DNA of 64,000 nt from Zerene cesonia. Lineage: Eukaryota; Arthropoda; Insecta; Lepidoptera; Pieridae. The notes below the pieces were generated by a model. The model worked only from the letters and a program-made list of their open reading frames with translations. It searched no databases and had not been told where the DNA came from. The first letter of the stretch is position 1. Each line of letters starts with the position of its first letter. Made by a program: the position numbers and the translations under genes. Below, in pieces: positions 1-13,200 of this stretch. The stretch spans positions 744,001-808,000 of the forward strand of contig NW_024045138.1 of NCBI RefSeq assembly GCF_012273895.1, written 5' to 3'.

Positions 1-12
1 GGTTTATTTCAG

Positions 13-3000
13 GCTCCCCTTCCCCGTTGTCCAGGGTACTGTCTGCTGAATATAATGGCAGCGTTCTGCGAACGGCCAGCCGTGCTACTGTCACACACCA
101 ATTGCAAGCTCAGTGGCTCAATCTGCTGTGATAACACTAGGTTAGTGCTGGTGTTGAAAGTCTAGAATCGGGATTTTGTAGGATATATGTAAACATGATG
201 AAATAGGAAAAAGTTTGAATAAACTAAAGTATAAAATGATCACTATAAGATTATTAGGTTTTTAAATAAATCAGAGGATATTAATTTATATGCTTTTGAG
301 ATATTTCTTCTAATGACTTATTAACTTTTTTGTTATGTTGATTTTACACGTTCTATTGGTTGCCTGCATAAGCATACTAGTGATAAGGCCGCCTGAAACT
401 GTGTTGTGTGTAAGTTTTATAAGTTTTATTGTTTTGTACTTATTGATGCAATGTTGGCGGCATAATAATTTTTATAATAATATATATGTTCTTCGCCCGC
501 ATACAATTGGGAAATAAATGGTTTCGTATCTTTAGGTTACCACCCCGCACAACCCCTCGGACCACCACGACCACAACGACCACCACCCCCGCGCCCGTGG
601 ATCCCCGGCCTGACTGTCCCGGCTCTTGCATCGTCTCCTTGCTGTCTTTTACATGTTTCCGTAAGTAGTCAATTATTCATTACTTTTTTAAAAGTACACG
701 AAAATTTCGTAATTATGAGACGTTCAATAACCGTATGTTACCATAGGACTTCAATTATACTATGTTATCACTTTCTGTGGTTTGTGGTTTGGGTTGCCTT
801 TATATTAATATCGATTTCCTTTTTTTCTTAATCCATTGGCATAATGCCAAATTCATACCAACTCATTTTATTTTATTTATTTGACTCTGAATGTAGTTCA
901 AGCGCTTTTTATTTCATCAATATACTTCACAGGCAATGCAGAAATGACAGACGTGTTCAAGTGCAAAAAGGCGGGAACGCAGTGTTGCGCGCCAAAATCG
1001 AAGGTTCTAGAAGCGATGGGAATAAACAGGAACGACACGTTCCCGCTCGCCGTCACTCACCCGCCGCATACATATGTAACCCCGTATACATACACTCCCG
1101 CACCTACATACACACCACCACATACGACACCCATGCGTGAGTTCTTTGTGAATTGTTAATACATATATATCTATTTTTTTTTCATGATCGGTTACATAAA
1201 ATAAATATGAATTTTAAAGTAATTTGAGTGTGTTTGACGACTATAAAATTGCGAAAATAATGTGTTAATCAACAAACAATAATTTGCATAAAAAATTGTG
1301 TATTTTGAGTAGATTTTTTAATTATTAAGTATGATGATGACTATAAGACGATTATTTTTCAGCATACGAACCGAATTACGCGACTTCGTTGAGAGCGCCA
1401 GAAAAATACAACAAGTATGTCTGTGGAGTAAAAGGTAATAGAAGTTTTTTATATAAGGACTCATTTTTTATTAAAGATTACATTACATGTTACACATTTT
1501 CCTACAATTTTAAATTTGAATATTTGCAAATAATTTTAAATAGGACATGACAAACGCAAACTACATACTTACCATTATTTCTTACTTTTAGTCGCTGCAC
1601 TTCGAACAATTTTCATTCAAATAAACTTAATTTTCTAAGTTCAAATCTACATTCCTCTTGTCTACGGTTAGGCACGTCGACCCGCGCGGGCCGCGTGATG
1701 GGCGGCGAGGACGGCGAGCGCGGCGAGTGGTGCTGGCAGACGGCGCTGATCAACAGCCTCAACCAGTACATCTGCGGAGCCGCGCTTGTCGGCACGCAGT
1801 GGGTCCTCACCGCAGCGCATTGTGTCACCAAGTGAGTAGCGAGTTTGTGAACGAATGAGTGACTGAATGGTTTTATTGTAGAAAACTGCAATAATACTTC
1901 GAGATCAACTTTTTTACCCTTTTATGTGAAAACAAAGGTAAACTTCGAGTGCGATTATGTTCATAGGTTCATAGGCACAAATTCAACCGTAAAATTACAT
2001 TCAAAAAGGCAGTCAGTCCAGAATTTTGTCTTTTTTTGCTTCTTTGTTTTTAATTAGGTATCATTTAATAATAATTTGAATGGTACTTAGCTAAATGTAC
2101 TTACATTGGTATCATTAATAATGATTTTATCTTTTTTTACAAGTTATAGATGTTTAATGTCTTTCACTGCAGTATATATTTAGGCATCACAACTTTTTTC
2201 ACAAAAATCACTTAATGAGTTACATAGTACTTTAAACACACTTTATCTTCCAGCATCGTTCGCTCCGGCGACGCAATGTACGTGCGCGTGGGCGACCACG
2301 ATCTCACGCGCAAGTACGGCTCGCCCGGCGCGCAGACCCTCCGCGTGGCCACCACGTATATCCACCATAACCATAATAGCCAGACCCTTGATAACGATAT
2401 CGCGCTACTGAAGCTGCATGGAAAGGCGGAGCTCAAGGAAGGTTGGTTGGTTTGAATAACGTTTGCATTATACAAAGATTTATACACAGTATTAACATAG
2501 CCTCCGTTCGGGTGGATTATAGTATAAATTCGTAATATATCGGATCTTAGATATCATTACGCATCTTCGCATAAATAAAAAGACTGAGAATATATGTACG
2601 TCATTTGAGTTTGTGAGATGAATTAAAATTAAAAGATACTGAATAATTCTACATCAAGCATTTTATAAGGAATTCGTCATTGATTGATTTTTTTCGTATA
2701 ACACACAATATTAATTGTACTTAGGCCCGTATCTTTTTCTTTATCCTTCCCAGTTCTTACCTTTATTCCTCTCTCAATAAAATTCTTTATCTCCCTCTTG
2801 TTAAGGTCAGCAATCCATTTAATACACATTTGCAAATGTTCATGAGCGGCAGTAAAGCTTACCATAAGGTGACCCACCAGCACCAAGCCTAACGATGACA
2901 TAAAAAAAAAACTTTATATTTTTAGGTGTATGTCTGGTGTGTTTGCCGGCTCGCGGAGTGAGCCACGCTGCGGGAAAACGCTGCACTGTCACCGGCTACG

Positions 3001-3830
3001 GTTACATGGGAGAGAGTATGTATTAGTATGATTATAATACGAATATGATTTAAGAATAAAAGTTATTTTATTTCTAGCGAAAGGGAAAGCATCGAATAAC
3101 GTAAGCTCAAGTTGCTGAATTATGGAATCTCACCCTGCTGGAAAAATCCCTAACTGTCATAATTTAACACAAACAGAAAATAGCGTTCGTTATATATTGT
3201 ACTGCTACTCTGAGTTCTAATTTTCTTATTCCGCTATTATTGTATTAACTTGCATTAATGACTTATATTTATAGGCGGCCCCATACCACTTCGTGTGCGA
3301 GAAGCCGAATTACCCATCGTGAGTGACGCGGAATGCATTCGCAAAGTGAACGCAGTGACAGAAAAGATATTCATACTTCCCGCCAGTTCGTTTTGCGCGG
3401 GAGGTGAAGAAGGAAATGACGCTTGTCAGGTGACGTCTGGTTTTTTTTACTTACTCCACAAATAACTTATTTTAAAAATTATAATCTTAGTCTACTACAT
3501 TCTAATGTAGAACTATTTTTCTACTAAAATGTAAGTGGAAGTGGTCAAATGTATAAGTAATAAAAGTGTTTGCAAAGAAACGTTTCCATTTTTTTAAATT
3601 TATTTACTGTCATTTTAAAGTTTAAACTACATTTGCCTTATAACGTTTTTTCTCACTTACAGGGAGACGGAGGCGGCCCTCTTGTATGTCAAGACGATGG
3701 TTTTTACGAATTAGTGGGTCTTGTATCATGGGGATTCGGTTGTGGACGAAAAGACGTGCCAGGAGTTTACGTTAAGGTGTCTTCGTTTATTGGCTGGATC
3801 AATCAAATCATATCCGTTAATAATCTGTAA
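13..3830 (+). CDS. mas: masquerade: clip-domain serine protease homologue, 3' nine exons (5' end outside window)
   Basis: Exons: 13-140, 536-660, 933-1136, 1363-1434, 1672-1831, 2254-2441, 2926-3015, 3275-3429, 3663-3830. All junctions are AG/GT and phases agree, giving about 429 residues to the TAA. Two clip-like cysteine knots are visible (starting CPGYC in exon 1 and CPGSC in exon 2, each ending in a CC pair), with a threonine-rich linker between them. A trypsin-fold domain follows: histidine in TAAHC (exon 5), aspartate in DNDIALL (exon 6). The motif normally reading GDSGGPL reads GDGGGPL (exon 9), so the nucleophile serine is glycine and the protein should be catalytically dead. This substitution plus the C-terminal stretch GVYVKVSSFIGWINQIISV is, as I recall it, characteristic of insect Masquerade, a secreted protein needed for somatic muscle attachment and axon guidance in Drosophila. 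The gene starts left of the window, so further clip domains and the signal peptide are not seen. Identification is firm; function here is by homology. Confidence 0.93.
2718..2903 (+). mobile_element. poly(A)-tailed short retroposon, truncated copy in mas intron 7
   Basis: Related to the copies at 15385-15600, 18245-18625, 24306-24540 and 41636-41793, all with the pyrimidine-rich block around TTCCTTTTCCTT and CCCTTCCCAGT, then a block GGTGGCCCACCAG-like and an ending GATGACATAAAAAAAA. The A-run tail marks retroposition. It sits just upstream of the 3' splice site of exon 2926, so its A-tail is only about 20 bases from the acceptor. The family is not one I can name. Confidence 0.6.
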
Positions 3831-4790
3831 TCTATGAAATTTATTATCTGTAACTACCGTATCAAGAATATAATGCGCGCGAAACTAAAACTTTAGTTTT
3901 GGCCTAAGCTTTCCATCATTACACACGAAAAATTCAAAATGTAATTACTTGCAGCTGGATTATTAATTCGTTCGGTTTATTTATATAGAGGTTTTTATTA
4001 CTCTTGGAAACAAATATGTGACGATGAAATCGTGATTTTTGAACTCTCATAGGTGAATGTTGTTTTTTTACAATTAATAATCATTTTAAAACCCGGCTTT
4101 CGACCAAGGTTTATCGTATTATCAATTTTATTTTAATGTAAACGTTAATTTTGTGTAATTTGGAATCAATTGCAACGAAACGTCTTAAATACTTCTATGA
4201 AATCATCATAAAAAAGAGCATTTATATAATATTATGAATTACCTTACTGGAAGGGTGCTATAAATTATTAATGTAATTTAAAGGAATTTGGACCTTTTGA
4301 AAATGGTGTACTTCTTTATCTATAATAATAATCATTGTGTTCATATTACCTACTTTTGTGGGCAATCATCCCACAAAATTAAAAAAAAGCATTTATTCCT
4401 CTATTTATATTTTATTTTCTAAGAAAATAATGTAAATATGATTTTATTCCTAATTATAGGTTAATTTATTTATTATAGAATAATTACTTTAGGTTTTTTA
4501 GTTACTCTTCACCTTATCTATTTATTTTCTTAATTTGGGATATTATTTAATAAACATTTATATTCAAAAATAAATTCGAAGAAATATGAAATAAAACATC
4601 TTACGCACAATTTTCCTTCGATATGTTAAAAAGAAGTATTTATTTGTACTTGAGTAATTTTAAGATGTGTAAATAGATATTTGTTATTCAAGCTTAGTTT
4701 TTATCTAAGAGTGAATGTAGTCTATGGTAGCACATTGTAAAATGTACTTTAGTCTGTTTTCTAATAAAAGATGTAAAAAAAGTAATATTT
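3831..4790 (+). other. mas 3' untranslated region with candidate polyadenylation signal
   Basis: AT-rich sequence after the mas stop without coding features. AATAAA occurs at 4763-4768 and an earlier AATAAA-like cluster near 4548. The 4763 copy is the more distal candidate and would give a 3' UTR of about 950 bases. Inference from motif only. Confidence 0.4.
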
Positions 4791-5401
4791 ATTTTCTTGT
4801 ATTATGCCTCTATAACAACAAAGGTAGTTACTACAATTTATTTGTGTAATTTATGTAGCCCAGATATTTATAAAAAATATCTTCTATCCTTTATAGCATA
4901 TATAAATTTATAAAAGAGTTCAGTTACACCACTTACAACTCGAGAAAGGCTGAACTAATTTTAATGACTTTCGAATTGTTGGATTCGCGTCCAGTTGAAT
5001 TAGGATAGCTATTCAAATTTTAAAACATAAAAATATATCTGCCGGCCGGACCCAGGGTGACCAGCTAGAAATATATATATGGGAGATTTATAATGCAATA
5101 AAAATAAAATTTGTACAAAATCCAAGTCTAATTCCTTACATCTATTTATTTACATTGTCAAGATATAATTTAACTAGAAAAAACAAGTAAGCATTTCATT
5201 GTTTTCAAACAAAAAAGAAACTATTAAGAAAATAGCAAACCTTAATATTAAGACAAAAGATGAGTTGGCTTTATTTAGAAATATAACTAGATCAACACAA
5301 TTACAAATAGGTCAGTTTTCTTCTATTTTTTGTTTACTTATTTATAACCTTAATTACTAAAGTTACGTGCTAGAAGCTCAACAGTTTTTATAACACATAT
5401 T

Positions 5402-5869
5402 TTATGTAAAAATATAAATTGCAACACTGGACGTTATAGCTATCTCATGTACACCTTTTTGCAGTCCTTCTATTTTACTAAACCACATGTTATGTATATA
5501 AGCAAGGCTAGTGTCAGGTTTGTTTAATATTAATCTAGAAAAAACACTAATATAAACTAATTGTCCTTGTAGTACGCTCTTCATGCGAACACTTTCGTCC
5601 ATTTAGACTGGTTTTAGTGTCACGGTGACGGCACGCTGGCCGCCAGTACTGCACATATACGTATTAGCTGTCATTCTAAAACCAGCCTCATCTTTGGATG
5701 CACCACGACTAACTAAAAATGCTCGCATTTTGCGAAGAAACAATCCCACTATAATTGACTCAACCCACGCTCGAGATAGTAGGTGAAGGAAAACCTTAGA
5801 CATTTTATAGCGTGATTCACAACTGCATGAAGCGTGTGACGTATATATGTATCTTATTATTAAGATCAT
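5402..5869 (-). CDS. unrecognised pair of abutting in-frame ORFs (88 and 66 residues) split by one TAA
   Basis: On the minus strand one frame stays open from ATG at 5869 to a TAA at 5605-5603, and the very next codon is ATG, reading on to a TAA at 5404-5402. That is about 155 codons with a single stop in AT-rich DNA, where chance frames are much shorter. The first part contains hydrophobic SIIVGLFLRKMRAFLV; the second is mixed. It lies between the 3' ends of mas and Chtop, with a possible minus-strand AATAAA at 5274-5269. I recognise no family. It could be an unspliced small gene, a decayed pseudogene with one nonsense mutation, or an unusually open stretch of a long Chtop 3' UTR. No intron that would remove the stop is evident. 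Confidence 0.25.
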
Positions 5870-5979
5870 TTTTCAAATACACACACACAGTTGCACATAG
5901 AGTTAAATCTGTGCAGTGTCTGTGAAAAACACAAAAAATTACAGTTTCTTTGATGGAGTAAGACCTTTCAAATAAATTT

Positions 5980-5985
5980 TTTATT
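5980..5985 (-). terminator. candidate poly(A) signal for Chtop
   Basis: Minus-strand AATAAA about 500 bases beyond the Chtop stop codon. The interval 5986-6481 has no other feature and is the likely 3' UTR. Motif-only evidence. Confidence 0.35.
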
Positions 5986-6481
5986 GTTTAAAACAATCCC
6001 GACAGAATATTTTTTTTTTAAATACAACACTTGCGTGTTAAGAGAACAAAGGTAGAGAATCATGACACAAAACAACATTCAATGCAAAAAAATCTATCTA
6101 ATAACTAATATTTAATGTGACTCGAAAGCTACATTTACTGGATATAATAAAAAAGAATTATATTTGAAGCATTTTGCAATGCTCATCTTTGACTTTGAAA
6201 AGACCTCACTATACTTTAAACTATCAAAAGTGGGATCTTTCTAATTGTCCTCATGACTCAAATTTACTTTCTTCGAATGAAAGTATGTGTAATACCCATG
6301 TGACAACCATACGGCACATGATGGGTATTGCACAATCAGTGCAAGTCTTATAAACCTATAAAATTTTTAAACAAATGAAAAAGATAACAAATCACTTCAC
6401 TTTAAATCACACTCCACGGCAATGAAAATAAACATTAATCTATTCATCCTTGACTCATCCCGACTCTCCTTTTCTCTTCTC

Positions 6482-9198
6482 TTACTCAGTTCTCAGGGCG
6501 CTCTGCATGTACGCGTCGAGCTCTTTGTCTAAAGCCGATTTTGTGCTGGCCATGTACTGGTCGAGCTGGAGGTCTAGCTCCTCCTTCGATGGCACCGTCT
6601 TTTTTGCGTTTGTTGTGGTTACTGAAATTATATAAAAATTTGTAATTATCATATTATTTTAGATAACATAATTTAAAGCTGTTATTACAATAAATACAAG
6701 TGTGTTAGATAATTAGAAACTATCTTTCCGCTCTAGGCTTCGCCCAACACAAGTCTAAGCAAGAATTTTGACATATATATATGTATATTTTTTTATTGTT
6801 CAGTTGCCTAAAAATGAATCACCACATTTCATAAGGTCTTTGAATGTGTTAAAGAAGTTGATTAAAAATATGCTCAAATCTATACTATATTGAGATCTAT
6901 TTAAAATATAATGTAATATTAAGATCCGTTAACATGGCAAAGTCAGAAAAAATACAATTGTCATTGGGCATATTTCAAAACCTGTGTTGCTGTGTATTGT
7001 TAAATAAATAGAGTATTAATTTATATGTTCACCTCTATTATTCCCCCGTCCCCGTCCCCTGCCCCGCACCCGCCCTCGCCCCCGGCCCCGCCCTCGCGCG
7101 TTTTGTACCACGGCACGTCGTTGGTTCTGCATTCTGCCTACATATTGGCGACCACCCCTGCCCCTACGGAAGAAATTTTACACATTAGGAATAAAAAAAA
7201 ATTGTAAACAGTATTAATATCTGCAGTCACATGAAATTTAAATAATAAACATTTATACTCTTTTTAGCACAAGATGTTGTGTTTGATTGGAAATTCTTGT
7301 AATTTTGTTTGTGACATTTAAGAATCTTCAGTGCATGTAGTGAGAAAACCCATAAAATATCAACTAAATTGGTCAAGCCATTTTGAGTTTTACATTTACA
7401 TTTGGCGATTAATTTTTCTTTGTTTAGATAATTAGTTTAGTATTAAAAATATTACCTAACTCTGCCCCTAGTTAGTCCTATTCTTGCACCGCGCCGCATA
7501 AACGCACGACTTCGCCATCCCATCTGATTATTAAATGTTGATGATCTGCTGCTTAAACAAAAATAATCAAAAAAAAATATAAGAGATCATTTACAGAACA
7601 AAACAGAATTAAAAATAGATTTAATTTAACAACTAAAGAGCTAACTGCAAAAAAAGCAAGACAACACCTTGTTGATCTAATGGCAAAAGAAATATTCATT
7701 TAATCATCATTCATTCATCATCAGCTCATATATGTTCTCACTGCTGGGACACAGGACTCCTATGAGGGTTTAGGCCATAATCCACCATGCTGGCTTGTTG
7801 GCAGTGCAGGTTGGCAGATGTCACATGTCATTGAACTTTTGATTCTTTGACATGCCGGTTTCCCAACAATGTTTTCCTTCACAGCTTTAAGCAGTGGTGA
7901 TGTTATCCACATGTGCAGATAAACTGAAATTTCTATTTATTTCCTGCACGCTCGCCTGGTCTCAAACCCTGACTTATCAATTTTGAGGTCCAAGATTCTC
8001 ACCACTGAGACACTTGTAAAAACAAGAAATATATAATCTAGGAAACTTTGAACTGACACGGTTCATGAGATACATCCGGGTGACAGAGACAGAAAGACAA
8101 ATGAGTAGTAAAATTTAAGCAACCCTAAAAAAGTACTTAATTAAAGGTGAAAGGGGTCACTCCCAATTTTATAAGCTTACTGTACTTCATCATCAGCCCA
8201 TATATGTTCCCACTGCTGGGAAAAAGGCCTCCTATGAGGGTTCAGGCCATAATCCACTACGCTGGCCAAGTGCGGGTTGGCAGATGTCACATGTCATCGA
8301 ACTTTTAATTCTTGGACATGCCGGTTTCCTCACAATGTTTTCCTTCACCGTTTAAGCAGTGGTTATGTTATCCACATGTGCAGATAAATTGAAAAATCAA
8401 TTTATTTCCTGCATGCTCGCCCGGTCTCGAACCCTGACTTATCGATTTTGAAGTCCAAGGTTCTCACCACTGAGCCACCACTGCTGTTGCAAATGATATT
8501 GCAATAGTTTTGAAAGGGTTAAAAAAAGGATACAGATCTCTGACTTCCCCACACAAAACACAGCAGGCTACTATTTCAGACTATCTTCTGTGGGGTGTGG
8601 TATTTTACCCACATTAATTGTAATGTAGCCATAAGCTTACCTTAGGTTTCCATTAGACTGTCTCCAAGATAGTCGACTTTTTACACCAAATTGGGAAAGA
8701 TTGCTAGTGCTGTTTGCTCTCTGAAGTTTGTTCAAATTACTTTCACTACCATAACGTCGGAGGCCTAACCGCTTCGTAACTACTTTCTGAAAGAAACATT
8801 TATTTTTACATCAAACTGATATATAAAAGTTTAAGTGCTTATAACATCTTTGTAGTTGGTATTGTGAGCAAGATATTTAAAAAGACATATTCAAGAAATT
8901 TAAATAAAAACAAACTAGATCAGGGATTATTTGACATAATATGCTGATTTAGACGTTTGAAGAATTGTTATGGTAAACAATAATGGCTACTTACTTGATT
9001 TGCTTGTTCCAACTGATGAACAATTTGTTCTAAGAGGTTTTGGTTACGATAATTAAAGCCTTTGTTTGAATAGGATTGAGATGCTGATCTACGTTTTGGT
9101 CTTACAACCCGTGGAGGAGGCACTTGGGCCAGTAGAGTGAACCTTTCGTTCAGGGTTATGCTTGTAGCATGAAGACCATGTAGCGTTTCGGTCAACAT
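6482..9198 (-). CDS. Chtop: Chtop (chromatin target of PRMT1 / Friend of PRMT1) homologue
   Basis: Five exons on the minus strand: 9198-8995, 8786-8641, about 7548-7456, 7163-7033 and 6621-6482; phases fit and sum to 238 codons including the stop (human CHTOP is about 248 residues). The N-terminus holds SITLNERFTLL, matching the conserved SLNERFT start of CHTOP. Exons 2 and 3 are basic and serine-rich, exon 4 is an RGG/RG box (GRGRGRGRVRGRGRGRG), a substrate type for arginine methyltransferases. Exon 5 ends in a tandem repeat, EELDLQLDQYM then KELDAYMQ, the FoP C-terminal duplication also seen in Aly/REF. The family binds RNA, is methylated by PRMT1 and works with TREX in nuclear mRNA export. 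The exon 3 acceptor is ambiguous by three bases (CAGCAG). The intron between exons 2 and 3 contains two SINEs. It diverges from Naam. Confidence 0.9.
7707..8013 (-). mobile_element. tRNA-derived SINE, copy 1
   Basis: Read on the minus strand, the copies of this family start with a tRNA-like head: an A box like TGGCTCAGTGG and a B box like GGTTCGAGACC, followed by a shared body (CATGCCGGTTTCC and CCCACTGCTGGGACACAGG on the plus strand) ending in CATCATCATCAG-type repeats. The same element occurs at 8186-8485, 23194-23475 and 43568-43879. This copy has point changes in the A-box region (CTGAGACACTTG on plus). It lies in the Chtop intron between exons 2 and 3. Confidence 0.75.
8186..8485 (-). 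mobile_element. tRNA-derived SINE, copy 2
   Basis: Second copy in the same Chtop intron and the same orientation, 170 bases from copy 1. It retains the fuller head: plus-strand CTGAGCCACCACTGCT and GGTCTCGAACCC are the complements of the A and B boxes of a pol III promoter. Confidence 0.8.
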
Positions 9199-10284
9199 TT
9201 TGATAGAAACGCCGAAACTGTAATACTCCTATTTTACAAAATAATTGATATACATAAAGAATTTAAGGCACGGTAAACTACAAATACGTTAAACGTATCA
9301 TGCAATTTTTGATGTAGTATAGACAATACTTTCTGGAAAAAATCGCAAAAATAGCGAAACTTTATAACCATTAACACCGCGAAAATGTCAATTGTCAAAT
9401 GTCACGCCAGTGGAAAAAGTCATTATGACATCAAATTACTGTCATTTGTACCACAGATATTAAATTACGTTATGGTTGAAATACACAAAGCTAATTTTTC
9501 AAGTTAGGAAGTGGGTAGGTAGATAATCTAGGTGTTAGTAAGCTAGCTAGTTAGCACTACTAGCAACGTGTAGAATTGACATAATTTTTAAGCCTGGTGA
9601 GCTTGTTTAGAAGTCAGAAATGTTTTCGTAATTTGGATGGAGTTTTGTTATTTAAACGGAATATAAAACATAACTTATGTTTTATTTTCCGTGGTTATTT
9701 AAATGACCCTCTAATATGTTTTGTTATTATTTATAGCACTATAATATCATGTTTACATTATACCCATTTCAGAAAAAAAAATGAAATACGACGAACGACC
9801 GATTTTTTTTTTCAATTATTAAGCTAAATTACATTTATAATTATTAATTTTATGTAAGTAACACTTCTTTACCTTGTTTTCTGTTAGTGTGTGATGTAAA
9901 TAATATGTTGTATTGAAATCCATGGATTAAGGCGTAGACAGAAGAAGTGAGTAACCTCCTATAACTACAAGGTCTTCAGATTAAGAAAATTCACTACATC
10001 TAATCAAATTGCACATGGTGCGCATAAAGCAACACTTTATTTGTCACAGCATGACACCATTTATAGTGTCCTATGTCACTGTCAAAAACATACTCATGTT
10101 CCAGCTGATCCGGTCTAGTGTTTATTTGTTTATTTACAGTTATTTTAATAAATTTATGAGTTAAAAACGTGTTTCTTCTCAGTTTATCAGCATTATTTGA
10201 GTAATATGAAGTTAACCTCTTCTTGTAAAATAAAACTGCCGTAATAATTCAAGCTTCTGTGGTTAGGTTAGTACATCACGCAAG
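9199..10284. promoter_or_regulatory. divergent intergenic region between Chtop and Naam
   Basis: 1.1 kb separating two start codons on opposite strands, so it must contain both promoters and 5' UTRs. AT-rich with no clear TATA box placed near either ATG, no CpG-rich core and no convincing ORF. I cannot place start sites. Confidence 0.5.
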
Positions 10285-13200
10285 ATGTTGGATTGCCTTA
10301 TAAACAGCCGCGGTTGCGATGAACGCCTCATTTCGATCCAACCAACGATGTCGGAGGTTGCTAACGGAACCCCAGTTGAAAAAGATACCTTTTTCGATAT
10401 GGACGCCTGTTATGAAACATTCGACAAGGATGGGTATGTTTCAACGATTTCATGATTCATCAGTTTAAAATCATTTCGCAATACTGAAACATCATCTTAA
10501 AATTATCGATCTATCGCTATTTTTGCGCGCAATTGTAAGTCGACTTATGTATAAGTTGAGGCTTATTTTTTTTTCAGATTTTTGTTTGTTTTTTCTCTCG
10601 TAAAAATTTACATAAAGGTTTTTTTTTAATTTTAATGGTCTATAAAGAACCTTCAATTTTCAATTAAAGTCAAAAGAAAGTAATTCAAAAGAATGTTATT
10701 TAATATGGATTTTTATGTTTATAACCACATGATATAAATTCAAATCATAGTTCATTCATGAAATTAATTAAGAAGGATTATAACCAGCTTAAATTAAAAT
10801 CTATAATTTTTCGTATGTTTAATATTTAGAAGTGTAAAATGAAAATAATACTCTAATAGTAATAATTAGTGATAAAGTTTACAAGGTCTTTTTGCGTTTT
10901 TATAACATTAATTCCAAATGGATTTGGTAATAAATGCATAAATAATTAAATAAGGATGTTATGGTTTTTTATTGTATTCATGTCATCATGGACATCTTAT
11001 CGGAAGTTTTTATTCACATATTAAATTTATGTGATGTTACAAACATGGTAATTTAATGGGAACAGCAATTTAATGGGGCGAACCAAAAAGCTAAAATTTG
11101 TGCTTACTAGGTATTATATATATTAGGAATGTTGTATTCTCTTCTTAACAGTTATAAGTAGTTTGTCATAAATTGTGGATAATCTAAAGCAGTAATGACA
11201 ATGACTATATAAATGTTTAAAATAAATTTTTGATATCAAACATTATTCTTCAAGGGAAAGGATGTATTCTAAACAAATGTAATGTGAATATGGAAATATT
11301 CCATCCTATGTCATGGGACAAATGTGTCTACATCAATCACATCTGATTCACTCATGACAAGTATATAGTTTGGTTGGTTGTTTGATAGTTGTAACATGCT
11401 AATCTCAGGAACTTATGGTTGGATTTGAAAAATCATTGTACTGTCAGATAGGTATAAATTTATAAGTTAACTAGGTGTGCCTGCAATTTTACCCATGTCA
11501 TACATGTTATATAGCATTCCTCAATAATGGACTATGTAACACTGAAAGAATTTCTGAAATCGGTCCAGTAGTTGCCTGTATAAGTGCGTTCAAACAGACA
11601 AGCAAACTCTTCAGCTTAATATTATTATTATTAGTAAAGATTATTATTGTACTTATAAGCTGAAAATCGTGCAAATATTAGATAACAGAAAAATATTGAA
11701 TAGTTGCTTCTAGTAAGAAGTTATATTTACGTTTACACTTGCTTTGTATAATGTTTCATAGAACTACATACCGACTTCGCTGGCGTTAACGTCCCGTGGT
11801 CAACCAATATACTAGATTGTATGTCAAAAAGCGATTTTTTTACATTTCTAAAACCTTTTGTGAGAATTTGTGAAGCCGGTAAAAAATTCCCTGCATAGCC
11901 TATAGCGCTCACGACTCACGTACATATGCATTTAGAATTTTTAAAATCAGTCCAATAGTTACTGAGTATAGCGCGTTCAAACAAACAAACTGTTCAGTTA
12001 TATAATACTAGCTGCGCCCCGTGGTTTCACCCGCGTTATTCCGTATCCCGTAGGAATATCGGGATAAAAAGTTGCCTATATGTTATTCCAGTTGTCCAGC
12101 TATCTACGTACCAAATTTCATTGCAATCGGTTTAGTATTTTTTGCGTGAAAGAACAACAAACACACACACATCCTTACAAACTTTCGCATTTATAATATT
12201 AGTAGGATAGGATAGTTATACAGTTATTAGTTATTATTATTAGTAGGATAAGTTTACGGTATCGTAATAAACAAATTATGTAGAAGTCTTATTCGCCTGT
12301 TACAAATACGTATGTCAAGGTTACGATGACAAAACACGAGATATTATGAATACTGCTAAAAAAATACTATGTATTACTATTGTATTGTAAATTATGTAAT
12401 CAATAACATATTATAAGCGTTCAGTTTAAAGAAACGTAATTAAAAACACAATCAAGTCATTAGAAGTGTTTCAGCCTATGACTTTCTGTTAAATAGATTT
12501 AAAAGTCTCAATCTGGCAGGACACAGAACGCTGGTCAATGATCACCTACTTGTCCGTAAATAAAATTAATCAGTGAAACATGTATGTCGTCTGCCCCATG
12601 CCCCACTAGGGGCCACGGGACTTTGTACTATGTGTCTTCTTAAGATTGTAAAATAATAATAATAATAAGCCCGCAGGGCACCTTGTGGCGAGGTGACGGG
12701 GAGTAGCGCCCCCGCGGTCCTTAGTTCTCCCGGGGGAGGTCCCTGTCCTCATCTCCGGACTGTCTCGGTGGCAGTTCGGAGTGAACAATGACGAGGTTCA
12801 GGATCCCCCACCTCTGGCTTGCCTTAATTGGCCGTCCAGAGTGGAGATGCAAGAGCTATATGCTCGGGGGTGGAAGTATCTAATGGCGTAATAGCGGGGA
12901 AACCCAATCCGGGCCTGCGGGCCCGCGATGGTGAAACCGGTGCCGCACCTCTCTACACCCCTAGCCAGTCAGCTGGTGTTGCCCCCTTGTTGCCATTTTA
13001 GGTAACTTTTTTGGGAGCCCATCGACCGAACTGGCAAGTCACCGTCTGCCACTATTTTTCAATTTTTCGAAGTTGAAAAGGCAGTTTTTCGAAGTTGAAA
13101 ACGCCCATAGTTTCCCATAGACCCAACCTACCAATCCATCGAACACCCCCTTTCCATAGCCCAGATTTTTCCATGCCATTTTTTTGCAATAGTCCTACAT

